DNA of 64,000 nucleotides from Spirosoma sp. GTDB taxonomy: Bacteria; Bacteroidota; Bacteroidia; Cytophagales; Spirosomataceae. Shown here piece by piece: positions 36,350-46,556 of the stretch. The stretch spans positions 62,001 to 126,000 of the forward strand of contig NZ_JAPLET010000020.1 in assembly GCF_026391055.1 (NCBI RefSeq). Direction: 5' to 3'. The position numbers and the translations under genes are program-made. The stretch's first letter is position 1; the number at the start of each line of letters is the position of its first letter. The notes below the pieces were generated by a model. It saw only the letters and a program-made list of their open reading frames with translations. It made no database searches and was not told the origin of the DNA.

Positions 36350-37357
36350 TTACCACTTAATTAAAGCTGATGCCCAGGTGAATCCGCTTCCAAAAGCGGC
36401 CAGGCAAACCAGATCGCCGGGTTTGATTCGCCCCTGCTCAAACGCTTCTGTAAGCGCAATGGGAATGGAAGCGGCAGTGGTGTTCCCGTACTGCTGAATA
36501 TTATTGAATACCTTTTCGTCGGGTAAATTCATTTGCTGCTGTACGTAGCCGGAAATACGGATGTTGGCCTGGTGTGGCACCAGCAGGCTAAGGTCTTCGG
36601 GCTGAAACCCATTAGCCGCCAAACTCTCGTTGATAACTTCCATGAATCGAACAACCGCGTGCTTAAAGACCGTATTACCGTTCATGGTAACATTGTAATT
36701 ACCTTCGGCAATAGTCGCATTGGTCAGCCATTGCCCATCCCGGCTGCTACCGGGATCACGGATATACAACTCTTCGGCATAACGACCATCGGCGTGGAGA
36801 TGCGTGGAGAGAACCTGGTGCTCTGGGTCGGTGGTGGCTTGTAGCACAGCCGCCCCTGCGCCATCCCCAAAAATGACAGCTACCCCACGGCCTTCATTGC
36901 TTTTGTTGAGCAGTGATGATTGTATCTCGGAGCCAACCACTAAAATCGTTTTGTACATGCCGGTTTTAATGAACTGATCGGCAATGGAAAGGGCATAAAC
37001 AAAACCAGAACATTGGTTTCGAATATCAATAACGCCTATGCCATCCAAGCCCAGTTCGCGCTGCATCAAAAAAGCAGAGCCGGGAAAATAATAATCGGGG
37101 GTGATGGTTGCGTAAACGATCAAATCAACCGCCGATGCCTCCAGACCGGCCCGATCCAGCGCCATACGGGAAGCGGCCGTAGCCATGCTGGCGTTGGTGT
37201 CTTTGCCGTAGGTGAAATACCGACGTTGCTTGATACCGGTCCGTTCCTGAATCCAGGCATCGGACGTATCCATATATTGAGTCAGATCATCGTTTGTGAC
37301 GATATTGTCTGGCACATAAAAGCCTAAGCCCTTAATTGTCGAGTGAACTGTATTCAT
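36350..37357 (-). CDS. fabH: 3-oxoacyl-ACP synthase III (FabH) family
   Basis: A 335-aa thiolase-fold protein with the KAS III features: DTSDAWIQERTGIKQRR, the catalytic cysteine in DIRNQCSGFVYAL, the histidine in LLVPHQANIRI and the asparagine in QYGNTTAASIP. It condenses acetyl-CoA or a branched acyl-CoA with malonyl-ACP to start fatty acid synthesis. It stands outside a fab operon, so it may be one of several FabH paralogues with its own substrate preference; that cannot be read from the sequence. Confidence 0.9.
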   Translation of the reverse strand: MNTVHSTIKGLGFYVPDNIVTNDDLTQYMDTSDAWIQERTGIKQRRYFTYGKDTNASMATAASRMALDRAGLEASAVDLIVYATITPDYYFPGSAFLMQRELGLDGIGVIDIRNQCSGFVYALSIADQFIKTGMYKTILVVGSEIQSSLLNKSNEGRGVAVIFGDGAGAAVLQATTDPEHQVLSTHLHADGRYAEELYIRDPGSSRDGQWLTNATIAEGNYNVTMNGNTVFKHAVVRFMEVINESLAANGFQPEDLSLLVPHQANIRISGYVQQQMNLPDEKVFNNIQQYGNTTAASIPIALTEAFEQGRIKPGDLVCLAAFGSGFTWASALIKW

Positions 37358-37460
37358 CTGTTGCTGCTAAAATAGTCCGCAAAAATAGCACTTATTCTTG
37401 TGGTGCTTATCTTATGCCGTGTGCGGGTACTATTTGTGGTACAAAAAAGTCAATGGTACC

Positions 37461-37712
37461 TTAAGCCGCATGTAGTTCAAATGAGTATTCTTCCATAATC
37501 ATGTTGGCCAGTAATTGACGGCAGGCTGCATCGACCGTTGCGCGGGCCTGTTCTTCGGTGTCGGCATCAACCTCAAGGCGAATGTGTTTGCCAATCCGGA
37601 CATTATCAATGGTGTCCATGTGAAGGTTATGAAGACCCAGTTTAACGGCTTTGCCCTGCGGATCTAAAATTTCCGAACGGGTCATGATGTTAATTTCAGC
37701 GATGTATTTCAT
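37461..37712 (-). CDS. purS: PurS subunit of phosphoribosylformylglycinamidine synthase
   Basis: 83 aa beginning MKYIAEINIMTRSEILDPQG and continuing KAVKLGLHNLHMDTIDNVRIGK, the typical PurS pattern, then EEQARATVDAACRQLLANMIMEEY. PurS bridges PurL and PurQ in purine biosynthesis step four. The start at 37712 is chosen by homology; a longer in-frame region to 37769 is derived from the hairpin repeat between purS and pssA. PurL and PurQ are not nearby. Confidence 0.88.
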   Translation of the reverse strand: MKYIAEINIMTRSEILDPQGKAVKLGLHNLHMDTIDNVRIGKHIRLEVDADTEEQARATVDAACRQLLANMIMEEYSFELHAA

Positions 37713-37717
37713 TATAC

Positions 37718-37795
37718 AGAGTGAAAGAGTGAAAGAAGGCAAGAGCGCTCGATGAGTGACATGATTCACTCTTTCGCTCTCTCGTTCTTTCGCTC
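37718..37795. repeat. GAGTGAAAGA-type hairpin between pssA and purS
   Basis: Units of GAGTGAAAGAGTGAAAGA (plus strand, 37719-37737) face CACTCTTTCGCTCTCTCGTTC-type units (37768-37790), so several registers of pairing are possible. The right part encodes the last residues of PssA (NERKNERAKE), so the repeat overlaps the coding sequence. Confidence 0.6.
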
Positions 37796-38464
37796 ATTGG
37801 TAAAAAGTGAAACAAGAATATACAGCAGAATAATCAATGGAATGGCTGCGAACTGCAAAAATAGCAAGAGCAATACGGATGCAATCAGAAAACTGAATTT
37901 TATCCGGTTTTCAGCCCAGCCAAAGGTTTTGAATTTTAACGCAAACAGGGGCAGATCGGACACCAGCATGAACGAAAAGGCAATCATCATACCCAGCGCA
38001 ATATCGTTTTTCCAGATCGCATCGAACTGGGGCTGATAGCGTTCCATAAGCGGAAACGCGCCAATAAGCATCGCATTAGCCGGAACAGGCAAACCAATGA
38101 ATGACTCCGATTGGCGTGTGTCAATGTTAAAATTGGCCAGGCGAAGGGCCGATAAAACAGCAATTAAAAAGGCTCCGTACGAAATAGCGCCCAGGTTCTG
38201 AAACCAGCATAGCTGAAAGACAATCATGGCGGGCAAGGCGCCAAACGTTACCACGTCGGCCAGTGAATCAAGTTCTTTGCCAAATGGTCCAGAAACGTGT
38301 ACCATGCGGGCCACGAAGCCATCTCCGAAATCAAGAATGGCGGCCAGACCAATTAACCAGGCCGCTGTATCCAGATGACCACGGAGTGCCATAACCATGC
38401 CGATACAACCGCAGAGCAAATTGCCGCAGGTCATGGCGTTGGGAAGGTGTTTGAGTACGTTCAT
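37766..38464 (-). CDS. pssA: CDP-diacylglycerol-serine O-phosphatidyltransferase
   Basis: A 232-aa polytopic membrane enzyme with the CDP-alcohol phosphotransferase motif, read as D-G-x-x-A-R in LDFGDGFVARMVHVSGPFGKELDSLAD (the DG..AR...G....D...D pattern). It makes phosphatidylserine, precursor of phosphatidylethanolamine. About six membrane helices. The C-terminal residues NERKNERAKE come from the intergenic repeat. The next gene downstream is purS, 54 bp away. Confidence 0.92.
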   Translation of the reverse strand: MNVLKHLPNAMTCGNLLCGCIGMVMALRGHLDTAAWLIGLAAILDFGDGFVARMVHVSGPFGKELDSLADVVTFGALPAMIVFQLCWFQNLGAISYGAFLIAVLSALRLANFNIDTRQSESFIGLPVPANAMLIGAFPLMERYQPQFDAIWKNDIALGMMIAFSFMLVSDLPLFALKFKTFGWAENRIKFSFLIASVLLLLFLQFAAIPLIILLYILVSLFTNERKNERAKE

Positions 38465-38544
38465 GTATGTAATAACGAGCTGTCAGCCCGTCAGGTCACC
38501 AGGACCAATCGGTATTACTAAAAAAGCAGGGTCGAAAAACCCTC

Positions 38545-39186
38545 TCAGGCCATTTTAACAAAAGGGTTGCTCCGTTTTTCCTTGCCTATAGTGGTTGATT
38601 CCATATGTCCGGCGTATACGGTGTAATCGTCAGGCAGGGTGAAGAACTTGTTTCGAATGCTGTTGATCAGGTCGGCATGATTGCAGTAAGGAAAGTCTGT
38701 ACGACCTACGCTTCCATTAAACAAAACATCCCCCCCCATAATATATCGGTCGGCATGGTTCACAAAAGCTACATGGCCGGGCGCGTGTCCGGGAACAAAA
38801 ATGACATCCAGCACAGTGTTCCCAAATCGAAACTGGTCGCCTTCTTTGAGAAACGCATCAATCGTTGACGGCTCATATCCTCGCAGACCGTAGAGCGCGC
38901 AGCGGGTTGGTACATCGTTATAGATCACCATATCCGATTCATGCAGGTATGCCTTAACCCCAAATTTTCGCTTTACGTACGCTACGCCAAACACATGGTC
39001 GAGGTGCGAGTGAGTGAGTAGTAAGTATTTGACGGTTAGGTTATTACTCGTGATGAAGTGTCCGAGTGCTTCTTTCTCCGCCTGTTCATAACACCCTGGA
39101 TCAATAATAACCGCTTCACCAGTCGCGTCGTCGGCAATGACGTACGTGTTTTCGTGCAAGGGAGAAAACTCAAAGGTTTGAATCAT
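38545..39186 (-). CDS. Metallo-beta-lactamase-fold hydrolase (glyoxalase II-like)
   Basis: 213 aa with THSHLDHVFG as the zinc motif HxHxDH, further ligands in VPGHAPGHVAF and GDVLFNGSVGRTD, and a final GHMEST histidine. It belongs to the small single-domain hydrolases related to hydroxyacylglutathione hydrolase. The start at 39186 (MIQTFEFSPLHENTYV) is preferred over the in-frame ATG at 39231, because the bases between are a perfect hairpin. The exact thioester substrate is unknown. Confidence 0.85.
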   Translation of the reverse strand: MIQTFEFSPLHENTYVIADDATGEAVIIDPGCYEQAEKEALGHFITSNNLTVKYLLLTHSHLDHVFGVAYVKRKFGVKAYLHESDMVIYNDVPTRCALYGLRGYEPSTIDAFLKEGDQFRFGNTVLDVIFVPGHAPGHVAFVNHADRYIMGGDVLFNGSVGRTDFPYCNHADLINSIRNKFFTLPDDYTVYAGHMESTTIGKEKRSNPFVKMA

Positions 39187-39187
39187 G

Positions 39188-39257
39188 GTAACGCGGGTGG
39201 AAACCCGTTGAGGCTCATCGTATATATGCATACAGCGCGGGTTTCCACCCGCGTTAC
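39188..39257. repeat. Perfect 20-bp-arm hairpin filling the intergenic gap
   Basis: GTAACGCGGGTGGAAACCCG (39188-39207) and its exact complement (39238-39257) flank a 30-nt loop. The hairpin runs from 1 bp upstream of the hydrolase ATG to 1 bp downstream of the methyltransferase stop codon, so it occupies the whole gap between the two minus-strand genes. Confidence 0.7.
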
Positions 39258-39258
39258 G

Positions 39259-39960
39259 TTACAAAAGTAAAAACACCGTTGGTTTTTTACGTAAGTCGGG
39301 CACCTGTGTTTTCCATTCCCGGATCGTCAGGGTACGGACAAAGGCATCGGGACCGGTTAAATTACAGGCTACACAGACGCGCGTATTACCCTGACAATTG
39401 GCTAATATCTCGGTAAACATCGCATCGTTGCGGTAGGGTGTTTCCATGAAAATCTGCGTTTGTTGGCGAGTCTGCGCTTCTTTTTCAAGAAACCGTAACG
39501 CACGGGCCCGATCCTGCCGCTCAATGGGCAGATACCCATGAAAGACAAACGACTGACCGTTCATTCCCGACGCCATCAAGGCCAGCAAGATAGACGATGG
39601 GCCAACCAGTGGTTCAACCCGCCAGCCCAACGTGTGGGCCATGCCAACAACAACAGAACCCGGATCTGCCACACCGGGACAACCGGCTTCGGACAGGACG
39701 CCAACATTGCGTTTACGCTCCATCATTTCCTGAATCTGTCGGCGCGTGTCGGCGGGTGGTGTGTCTTTATTAAGTTCAAAAAAAGTTGTTTCGTCAATAA
39801 CTCGATTAGTTTTCAATCCAGTAATAAACCGCCGTGCGGAGCGAACATTCTCGACGAAATAAGCATCGGTTTTTTCGATAACGTCCCGAATATGTGGCGG
39901 AAGTACCTGCTCAGCCGTGTCGTCGGCGAGGAGAGTAGGAATAAGATATAATGTTGGCAT
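39259..39960 (-). CDS. RsmI-like SAM-dependent methyltransferase (tetrapyrrole methylase fold)
   Basis: 233 aa beginning MPTLYLIPTLLADD and containing VGVLSEAGCPGVADPGSVVV and VEPLVGPSSILLALMASG, the two SAM-binding segments of the tetrapyrrole-methylase superfamily. RsmI methylates C1402 of 16S rRNA, but this protein lacks the long C-terminal extension of typical RsmI (~280 aa) and seems to be the shorter paralogue that Bacteroidetes often have; the target is uncertain. Confidence 0.83.
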   Translation of the reverse strand: MPTLYLIPTLLADDTAEQVLPPHIRDVIEKTDAYFVENVRSARRFITGLKTNRVIDETTFFELNKDTPPADTRRQIQEMMERKRNVGVLSEAGCPGVADPGSVVVGMAHTLGWRVEPLVGPSSILLALMASGMNGQSFVFHGYLPIERQDRARALRFLEKEAQTRQQTQIFMETPYRNDAMFTEILANCQGNTRVCVACNLTGPDAFVRTLTIREWKTQVPDLRKKPTVFLLL

Positions 39961-39969
39961 AAAGTGATG

Positions 39970-40044
39970 TTAACCACAGGCCACAAAGCGCATTGCAAGG
40001 ATCAGACTACTTTATCTGCGTGCGTTTTGTGGCCCTGTGGTTAA
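39970..40044. repeat. Long hairpin overlapping the hydrolase stop codon
   Basis: TTAACCACAGGCCACAAAGCG (39970-39990 region) pairs with CGTTTTGTGGCCCTGTGGTTAA ending at 40044, with one bulge and one wobble. The TAA stop of the minus-strand hydrolase (40041-40043) lies inside the right arm. Confidence 0.6.
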
Positions 40045-40814
40045 TTCTTATGTATAAAGTTCATCAGTGCGTCTACAAACTCGACGGGCTTTTCGGCTTG
40101 CACCCAATGCCCGGCCCCCTGAATTGTCTCGATCTGTGCATTCGGGAAAATACGTTTAATGGCCGGGATATCGTCGTCGATGATGTACGGCGACTCGCTG
40201 CCCCGGATAAACAACGTTGGGGTGGTTACAATGCTTGGATTTGTTAGCTCTTCGCCAATGCCGTGCAACTCCCGTTCAATGACCGGAATATTGATTCGCC
40301 AGTCGAATACACCTTCTTCATTCCGGTACAGGTTTTTGAGCAGAAACTGCCGAACGGGTAATATAGGTTCGTAAGCCTGTAGGACGGCATCGGCCTCGTT
40401 GCGGCCTTTGATACCCAGTAGATTAATTGCTTTCAGGCCCCGGATGATCTCGGCATGGTGTATCGGGTAAAACTTGGGTGCAATATCGACAACCACAAGT
40501 CTGGCAAATGTACCGGGATACGACATAGCGTACTGCATAACGGTTTTGCCACCCATCGAATGCCCGACCAGAATGGGCTGGTCCAGTTTCTGGTCAGTCA
40601 GGAATTCGTGTAAATCATCGGCCATATGCTGATAATCCTGGTCATCGGCACGGGGCGACTGCCCGTGGTTCCGCTGGTCGACGAGAAACACGCGGTATCC
40701 CTGGGCGGCAATGGTTTTGCTGGTGGTAAGCCAGTTATCGGAGGAGCCGAAAAGGCCGTGTAAGATGACAATGGCCGGGCCTGTTTCGCCCGTTTGCCGG
40801 AAGAATAATTTCAT
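40041..40814 (-). CDS. Alpha/beta-fold hydrolase (YbfF-like esterase)
   Basis: 257 aa with an oxyanion motif LHGLFGSSDNW, RNHGQSPRAD, the nucleophile elbow VGHSMGGKT, an acid in LFIRGSES-IIDDD region and the histidine in GAGHWVQAEKP. The pattern fits YbfF-type esterases that cleave acyl esters or acyl-CoA. The natural substrate is unknown. It follows selD by 3 bp on the same strand and is likely co-transcribed with it. Confidence 0.87.
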   Translation of the reverse strand: MKLFFRQTGETGPAIVILHGLFGSSDNWLTTSKTIAAQGYRVFLVDQRNHGQSPRADDQDYQHMADDLHEFLTDQKLDQPILVGHSMGGKTVMQYAMSYPGTFARLVVVDIAPKFYPIHHAEIIRGLKAINLLGIKGRNEADAVLQAYEPILPVRQFLLKNLYRNEEGVFDWRINIPVIERELHGIGEELTNPSIVTTPTLFIRGSESPYIIDDDIPAIKRIFPNAQIETIQGAGHWVQAEKPVEFVDALMNFIHKN

Positions 40815-40817
40815 ATT

Positions 40818-41897
40818 TTAATGTACGTAAACCACTTTCTCGCGTTGTTCCACCAGTTCACCGAAGCTCTGAAGGTCGAATCCATTTTCGCGGGCTACCC
40901 GTTCAAACTCAATGGTGCTTTCCGGCTCAACCGCAATCAGCAAGCCGCCCGACGTTTGCGGGTCGGCCAGGGTATATTTCTCCAGTTCCGTAACGTCACT
41001 TATTTTATGCCCATAACTATCCCAGTTACGGACAGTACCACCCGGAAAACTTTTTTGTGCCAGGTATTCCGGTAAAAGGGCGAGTTTGGGTACATCAGCA
41101 AAGGTTACGACGGCACTTAAGCCCGAGCCTTCTGCCATTTCGGTCAGGTGGCCCAGCAAGCCGAAGCCCGTTACGTCGGTGAGCGCTTTCACATAAGGGA
41201 GCTTACCCAGAACTGCTCCGAAGCTGTTGAGCTTTGCCATTTGAGCGGGCGCTATATCGGCGTGTTCGGGTTTAAGAATTCCTTTTTTCTGGGCTGTTGT
41301 CAGAACGCCAACGCCGAGGGGCTTTGTCAGGTACAGTTTGCAACCCAATGTGGCCGTATTGTTCTGTTTAAGGTGATCGAGCCGAACCCGCCCTGTAACG
41401 GCCAGACCAAAAATAGGCTCGGGCGAGTCGATACTATGGCCGCCTGCCAGTGGAATACCCGCTTCGCGGCAAACCGCCCGTGAGCCTTCCAGCACTTGTG
41501 CGGCTACCTCGGGGGGAAGTTTGTCCAGCGGCCAGCCTAAGATAGCGATGGCCATGATGGGTTCACCCCCCATAGCATACACATCACTAATAGCATTGGC
41601 CGATGCGATGCGCCCAAAGTCAAACGCATCGTCAACGATAGGCATAAAGAAATCGGTGGTGCTGATAATAGCCTCCCCATTCCCCACGTCCATCACGGCA
41701 GCATCATCTCTGGAGTCGTTACCAACGAGTAAATTGGCAAAAACCGGAACGTTGTTCGGTTCGGCTGCCAGGCCTTTAGGGCCGCTAGTCTGACCGTGCA
41801 GAATCCGGTCCAGAATTTTGGGTGATATTTTGCATCCACAACCCGCTCCGTGGCTGTATTGGGTGAGTTTAAAGGCAGTTGTTTCGGTTGGTATCAT
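40818..41897 (-). CDS. selD: Selenide, water dikinase (selenophosphate synthase)
   Basis: 359 aa with the N-terminal [12 protein letters not shown] motif: C20 is the catalytic position (cysteine form, not selenocysteine) and K23 the conserved lysine. Further AIR-synthase-like segments include the acidic cluster in DDAAVMDVG and [13 protein letters not shown]. It makes selenophosphate from selenide and ATP for selenocysteine or 2-selenouridine synthesis. No selA, selB or selenouridine synthase is in the window, so its downstream use is not visible. A -7 box lies only 8 bp upstream. Confidence 0.95.
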   Translation of the reverse strand: MIPTETTAFKLTQYSHGAGCGCKISPKILDRILHGQTSGPKGLAAEPNNVPVFANLLVGNDSRDDAAVMDVGNGEAIISTTDFFMPIVDDAFDFGRIASANAISDVYAMGGEPIMAIAILGWPLDKLPPEVAAQVLEGSRAVCREAGIPLAGGHSIDSPEPIFGLAVTGRVRLDHLKQNNTATLGCKLYLTKPLGVGVLTTAQKKGILKPEHADIAPAQMAKLNSFGAVLGKLPYVKALTDVTGFGLLGHLTEMAEGSGLSAVVTFADVPKLALLPEYLAQKSFPGGTVRNWDSYGHKISDVTELEKYTLADPQTSGGLLIAVEPESTIEFERVARENGFDLQSFGELVEQREKVVYVH

Positions 41898-41904
41898 AAC
41901 GTGA

Positions 41905-41912
41905 CAAAGCTA
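41905..41912 (-). promoter_or_regulatory. -7 box of selD
   Basis: On the minus strand TAGCTTTG matches TAnnTTTG and ends 8 bases before the selD ATG, implying a very short leader. No clear -33 match at the expected distance; instead a dyad lies there (41933-41957). Confidence 0.5.
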
Positions 41913-41932
41913 AGACGGAAACAGTTGAGTAT

Positions 41933-41957
41933 TGTACATAACCATTCTTTATGTACA
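41933..41957. promoter_or_regulatory. TGTACATAA dyad upstream of selD
   Basis: TGTACATAA and TTATGTACA are exact reverse complements separated by 7 bp. The dyad overlaps the place where the selD -33 element should be, so it is a candidate operator. An overlapping AACCATTCT/AGAATGGTT pair (41940-41976) offers a second dyad. Confidence 0.4.
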
Positions 41958-42224
41958 TATCAACAAGTAGAATGGTTCTTCTTTCTTCAGCATACTCGAT
42001 GCCGAGCAAAATGGGCTTAACAATTTGGTAATCACATGCAATAGAACGTATCCAGTCTTAAATTGGGTTATTTTTAGAATTTTATATACAGGTATTGATA
42101 ATCTGGTACTTTTTTAAGAACCCCCATCTCGCAGCTCAAAAAAATAAAGCATATTTGTCTCCAAATTGGGGCTTCACCGAACTTGACTTGTGTCCCAAGA
42201 CAATCAACCAAATCAAACACTTCT
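41958..42224. other. Leader region of the Oar-like receptor gene
   Basis: The 327-bp gap between selD and the receptor has, besides the selD control sites, a CATATTTG (42150-42157) that is one base off the TAnnTTTG box and 67 bp before the receptor ATG. No coding frame is seen. Confidence 0.4.
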
Positions 42225-45200
42225 ATGTCTAAAAATTTACTGCAATTTCGACTGGCGCTCGTGCTAATCGGCAGTATTCTGATGGTTGTTCTCAGTGGGA
42301 ACGCAGCCATAGCACAAGTAACGACGTCTGTTATTAATGGACTGGTAACAGACGATAAAGGCGCGGCCTTACCGGGTGCTACGGTTGTAGCTGTGCACGA
42401 ACCATCGGGTAGCCGTTATGGTACAACGACAAACACTTCGGGTCGTTATACACTGCCAGGTGTGCGGGTAGGTGGTCCTTTCAGAATAACAGCCACATTT
42501 GTAGGGTTTAAAGATCAGGTAACCGAAGGTGTTTTCACTAACCTGGGTACGTCTTCGGATGTAAGTTTTAAAATGGCTGATAACAGCACGCAGTTATCAG
42601 AAATCGTTGTTTCGGGTAATCAAAACGGTATTATCAGTTCCAACCGGACTGGTGCCGCAACCTCGTACGGCCGCGGAACGATCAATACAATTCCAACACT
42701 GGGCCGTACCATTGCTGATATTACCAAATACAATGCATATGGTAATGGACAGTCGTTTGGTGGTCAGGATGCCCGTTTTAACAATATTACGATTGACGGT
42801 GCTGTGTTCAATAACGGTTTCGGCTTGGGCAACAGTGCTTCGGCTGGTGGCCGGACGGGTACGACTGCCGTTTCGCTGGACGCACTTGATGAAGTTCAGT
42901 TGAACGTTGCTCCTTTTGACGTTCGTCAGACTGGTTTCTCGGGTGCCAGCATCAACGCTGTAACGCGTTCCGGTACCAACGATTTTTCTGGCTCGGTTTA
43001 TTATCTGTTCAGAAATAACAGTTTAGCTGGTAAAAAAGCCGACGGTAAAGATCTGCCACCGGTTACGATTGATCAGAAAACAACCGGTTTCCGAATTGGT
43101 GGACCGATCATCAAAAACAAACTATTCTTCTTCGCTAACGTAGAGCAGTTCAAAAGCAGCCAGCCAGCTTTAGATTTCGTAGTTGACCGCGGACCTAACA
43201 CAGCTGGTAACAAATCTCGTGTAACGGAAGCTGATCTGACAGACCTCAATCAGTTCATGCAGTCGAAGTTTAACTACTCGCTGGGTGCTTTTGATAACTT
43301 CAACAATGAAGTGAAAAGTACAAAAGGGCTGATTCGTCTGGACTATAACATTAACGACAATCATAAACTGTCTGTACGTTATTCGCACCACGATTCGGAG
43401 TCGGGCCAGATTATCAGTAATAGCAACAGCAGTAACACCGCCGGTAATGGTAACCGTACTAACTCGGCATTGGCACTTTCTGCAGAAAACACAGGTTACA
43501 TTATTGCTGACAACACTCGGTCTATTGCCGCTGAATTGAACTCAACGTTTAATGGTAAGTTTGCCAACAAACTGGTTGCTACCTACAACAAGCAGATTGA
43601 GGACCGGACTTACAAGACGGGTGTCTTCCCAACGGTTGATATTCTGAAGGACAATACGACCTACACAACGGTTGGCTTTGATCCCTTCACGCCAAACAAC
43701 AAGTTGAACTATTCGACGCTGAATATCACAGATAACTTCAGCTACTTTGCGGGTAACCATACGCTGACACTTGGGTTATCTTACGAAAAGTTTACCTCGA
43801 ACAACGTATTTTTCCCGGCTTCGAACGGCGTTTATGTATATAACTCAATTGCTGACTTCAAGACGGCGGCACAAGCTTTCCTGGATAATCCGAACGCGAC
43901 AACGTCGCCAGTCACAGTGGCGCGTTATAACCTCCGTTATTCGTTGCTGCCAGGTGGAGCAGAACCGTTGCAGACATTGAACCGGAGTACTTATAGTGCG
44001 TACGTTCAGGATGAATTCCAGGTACGACCAAATTTCAAACTGACGGCCGGTATTCGCGCTGATATCTTTGCCTACGATAACTCGACCGCTAAGGATTTCT
44101 ACAATCCTGTGGTGGGTGCCCTTAATTTCCGGGATGAAAATGGTGCTAACTACGGCATTAATACCGGTGCTTTTCCCAAAGCGCGTTTGCTGATTTCTCC
44201 CCGCGTTGGCTTCAACTGGGATGTGAAAAATGACAAAATGACGCAGATTCGGGGTGGTAGTGGTTTCTTTGTATCCCGTATCCCAGAAGTGCTTGTGTCT
44301 AATCAGTTGGGTAACAATGGTGTAAATACAGCTGTTATCAACGTTACGAGCACAAATGCTTATCCGTTTACAACTGATCCGAGCCGGTTTGTTCCTGGTA
44401 CAACGGATATTTCAAAGCTGCCGCCTTACGTGATCAATGCTACGGACCCAAACCTGAAGTACCCACTCGTTTGGAAAACCAACCTGGCCATCGACCAACG
44501 GCTACCATGGGGCTTAGTAGGAACGCTTGAAGTAATTTATAACAAAACGCTTCAGGGGCTGCGCTATATCGATGCTAACCTGAAAGCTCCGGATCGTACG
44601 CTTAGCGGTACTGATACCCGAGGTCGTTTCCCTGCATCGGGTGTAGCCAGCTCAGGATCGGGTGCTAACAATACTGTTAACATTGCCCGTTTCTATAACA
44701 CGGCTGTTACGAACGCCTTCGTTCTGAAAAACTCGACTCAAGGTGATGCGTATACCTTCACCGCTAAACTTGAGAAGCCAACATCGAATGGGTTTGGGGG
44801 TATGCTCGCCTACACCTATGGTCTGGCCAGAGATTTACAATCGGTTGGTAGCACAGTACAGGCAAACATTCCGACCGTACAGGGTCAAAACTATCTGGGC
44901 GTTTCATTTGCTGATAACGACCTGCGTCACCGGATCATTGGTTACGTAAACTATCGGCTGAACTACGGCGGTAAATTTGGTGGATCGACAACCTTCACCT
45001 TAGGTACGCAGTCGACCAGCGGTTACAAAGTGTCGTACGTTGTGGGTGGTGATCTGAACGGCGATGGCCAGACAGCAAATGATCTGATCTATGTACCGAA
45101 GACTGCCTCAGAATTGACATTTTCACCGTTAACAGTAGGTTCTGGTGCTACAGCACAAACGTACTCTCCGGAGCAACAGCAAGCGGCTTTTGACGCTTAT

Positions 45201-45596
45201 ATCAACAATAATGAATACCTGAAAACTCGTCGTGGGCAGTATGCTGAGCGTAACGGTGGCTATTCTCCCTGGTTAACTCGGTTTGATTTCACCGCTATTC
45301 AAGAGTTTTACATCGCAACGGGAGCTAAAGGCACACGCCATACACTCCAGTTCCGGGCCGATATCCTGAACGTTGGTAACCTGCTCAACAACAAATGGGG
45401 TGTAGGGTATGCAAACACGTCTACACAGCCATTATCTCTGGTTTCTGGCACGCCTAACGCTGCTGGTGTTCCTTCGTATCGTCTTGGTACACAGAACGTA
45501 AACGGTCAGACGGTTTTGTTACAGGATTCATTTGTAAAGAGCATTACGATTGATAACGTTTGGCAGGCACAGCTTGGCGTTCGTTACTCATTCTAA
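42225..45596 (+). CDS. Oar-like TonB-dependent outer-membrane receptor
   Basis: About 1123 aa: signal peptide (cleavage at AIAQ), a carboxypeptidase-regulatory-like domain ([20 protein letters not shown]), a plug region with [13 protein letters not shown] and [18 protein letters not shown], and a large barrel ending RYSF. This is the Oar/Omp group, not SusC: it lacks the SusC signature segments and has no SusD next to it. A loop reads [14 protein letters not shown], a calcium-type motif often seen in this family. The ATG at 42225 is taken as start; the in-frame TTG further upstream would add a non-signal tail. Ligand unknown. Confidence 0.88.
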   Translation: MSKNLLQFRLALVLIGSILMVVLSGNAAIAQVTTSVINGLVTDDKGAALPGATVVAVHEPSGSRYGTTTNTSGRYTLPGVRVGGPFRITATFVGFKDQVTEGVFTNLGTSSDVSFKMADNSTQLSEIVVSGNQNGIISSNRTGAATSYGRGTINTIPTLGRTIADITKYNAYGNGQSFGGQDARFNNITIDGAVFNNGFGLGNSASAGGRTGTTAVSLDALDEVQLNVAPFDVRQTGFSGASINAVTRSGTNDFSGSVYYLFRNNSLAGKKADGKDLPPVTIDQKTTGFRIGGPIIKNKLFFFANVEQFKSSQPALDFVVDRGPNTAGNKSRVTEADLTDLNQFMQSKFNYSLGAFDNFNNEVKSTKGLIRLDYNINDNHKLSVRYSHHDSESGQIISNSNSSNTAGNGNRTNSALALSAENTGYIIADNTRSIAAELNSTFNGKFANKLVATYNKQIEDRTYKTGVFPTVDILKDNTTYTTVGFDPFTPNNKLNYSTLNITDNFSYFAGNHTLTLGLSYEKFTSNNVFFPASNGVYVYNSIADFKTAAQAFLDNPNATTSPVTVARYNLRYSLLPGGAEPLQTLNRSTYSAYVQDEFQVRPNFKLTAGIRADIFAYDNSTAKDFYNPVVGALNFRDENGANYGINTGAFPKARLLISPRVGFNWDVKNDKMTQIRGGSGFFVSRIPEVLVSNQLGNNGVNTAVINVTSTNAYPFTTDPSRFVPGTTDISKLPPYVINATDPNLKYPLVWKTNLAIDQRLPWGLVGTLEVIYNKTLQGLRYIDANLKAPDRTLSGTDTRGRFPASGVASSGSGANNTVNIARFYNTAVTNAFVLKNSTQGDAYTFTAKLEKPTSNGFGGMLAYTYGLARDLQSVGSTVQANIPTVQGQNYLGVSFADNDLRHRIIGYVNYRLNYGGKFGGSTTFTLGTQSTSGYKVSYVVGGDLNGDGQTANDLIYVPKTASELTFSPLTVGSGATAQTYSPEQQQAAFDAYINNNEYLKTRRGQYAERNGGYSPWLTRFDFTAIQEFYIATGAKGTRHTLQFRADILNVGNLLNNKWGVGYANTSTQPLSLVSGTPNAAGVPSYRLGTQNVNGQTVLLQDSFVKSITIDNVWQAQLGVRYSF

Positions 45597-45610
45597 GTAA
45601 ACTATTGAGT

Positions 45611-45656
45611 AAAGAAAAATCCCCCGCACAGGTACTGTGACGGGGGATTTTTCTTT
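45611..45656 (+). terminator. Terminator of the Oar-like receptor gene
   Basis: AAAGAAAAATCCCCCG and CGGGGGATTTTTCTTT are exact complements around a 14-nt loop, with T-rich right arm, 15 bp after the stop. Confidence 0.85.
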
Positions 45657-45671
45657 ACATTCATTAACGTC

Positions 45672-46541
45672 ATGAAAACCAAACTACTTGTACTCGTGCT
45701 TCTCTTCGTAATAAACGGAGCAATGGCACAACGATTGAACCGATTTCAAAACAGCCAGACGGTCGATTCGTTTTTTTCGTTAAAAAGCGTTCGTAAACAC
45801 CCGCTTGTTCTGGCGCATCGGGGCGGGCCCGGTCCATCCGATACGGAAAATTCTATTGTGACATTTGCCAAAACGGCGCAAAAACTTCCCGACGCCATCA
45901 TAGAGATGGATGTGCGCATGACCGCAGACAGCAGTTTTGTACTGCTTCACGACGCCACATTAGATCGCGAATCGGACGCAAAAGGGGCCGTTGCAGAACG
46001 AACCTCGACTGAACTAGCTAACGTCAAACTCAAAACGATGTCTGGAGCGCTGACAGAACAGTCTATACCAACATTTACAGATGTACTGAACTGGAACAGT
46101 AATAGGTATATGCTGGCCTTGGATGTAAAACCTGGAACAGACCCGCTTAGGGTGATGAAGGAAGTAGAAAAGCACCGGGCCGTGCATTCGGTTTTCGTTA
46201 TCTGTTACTCAATGGCCGAAGCACAGCGCGTTCGGGCCCAATATCCAACGCTTTGGCTGGCTGTAGGCGTAAATAGCGCGGCTGATTTGGACCGGCTCGA
46301 AACAAGTCAACTTGCGTCCGACCGACGATTGATTGCGCTGACTCCTCAGAAACTTCAGCCTGTTTCGTTCTACGAAAGGCTTCACAAACTCGGGGTTCTT
46401 GCTTCTGTTGGTACATATGGTGCCACACAATTGGATGAAAAACCGATGACGGAAGCGGCTGGCGGCTATCGGGAAGTATTCCGGCAAGGTGGCGACATTA
46501 TTACCACCGACCGACCGATTGACGTATCCATTTTATTTTAA
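45672..46541 (+). CDS. Secreted glycerophosphodiester phosphodiesterase family protein
   Basis: Signal peptide MKTKLLVLVLLFVINGAMAQ, then the GDPD TIM barrel: LVLAHRGGPGPSDTENS with the catalytic histidine and the E-N pair, EMDVRMTADSSFVLLHDATLDR with the metal-binding E, D and second histidine, and later LALDVKPG. It splits glycerophosphodiesters into glycerol-3-phosphate and alcohol, for phosphate or lipid-headgroup salvage. It follows the receptor terminator and is 15 bp from the next gene, so these two form an operon. Confidence 0.88.
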   Translation: MKTKLLVLVLLFVINGAMAQRLNRFQNSQTVDSFFSLKSVRKHPLVLAHRGGPGPSDTENSIVTFAKTAQKLPDAIIEMDVRMTADSSFVLLHDATLDRESDAKGAVAERTSTELANVKLKTMSGALTEQSIPTFTDVLNWNSNRYMLALDVKPGTDPLRVMKEVEKHRAVHSVFVICYSMAEAQRVRAQYPTLWLAVGVNSAADLDRLETSQLASDRRLIALTPQKLQPVSFYERLHKLGVLASVGTYGATQLDEKPMTEAAGGYREVFRQGGDIITTDRPIDVSILF

Positions 46542-46556
46542 TTCATTAACCACTGT

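Noticed and set aside
37718..37795. CRISPR-like short repeats
   Set aside because: The GAGTGAAAGA units are adjacent and self-complementary across the gap with no spacers; it is a hairpin repeat and not a CRISPR array.
40818..41897. Selenocysteine in SelD
   Set aside because: The catalytic position is encoded by an ordinary cysteine codon (GAGCGCK), so no recoding is needed.
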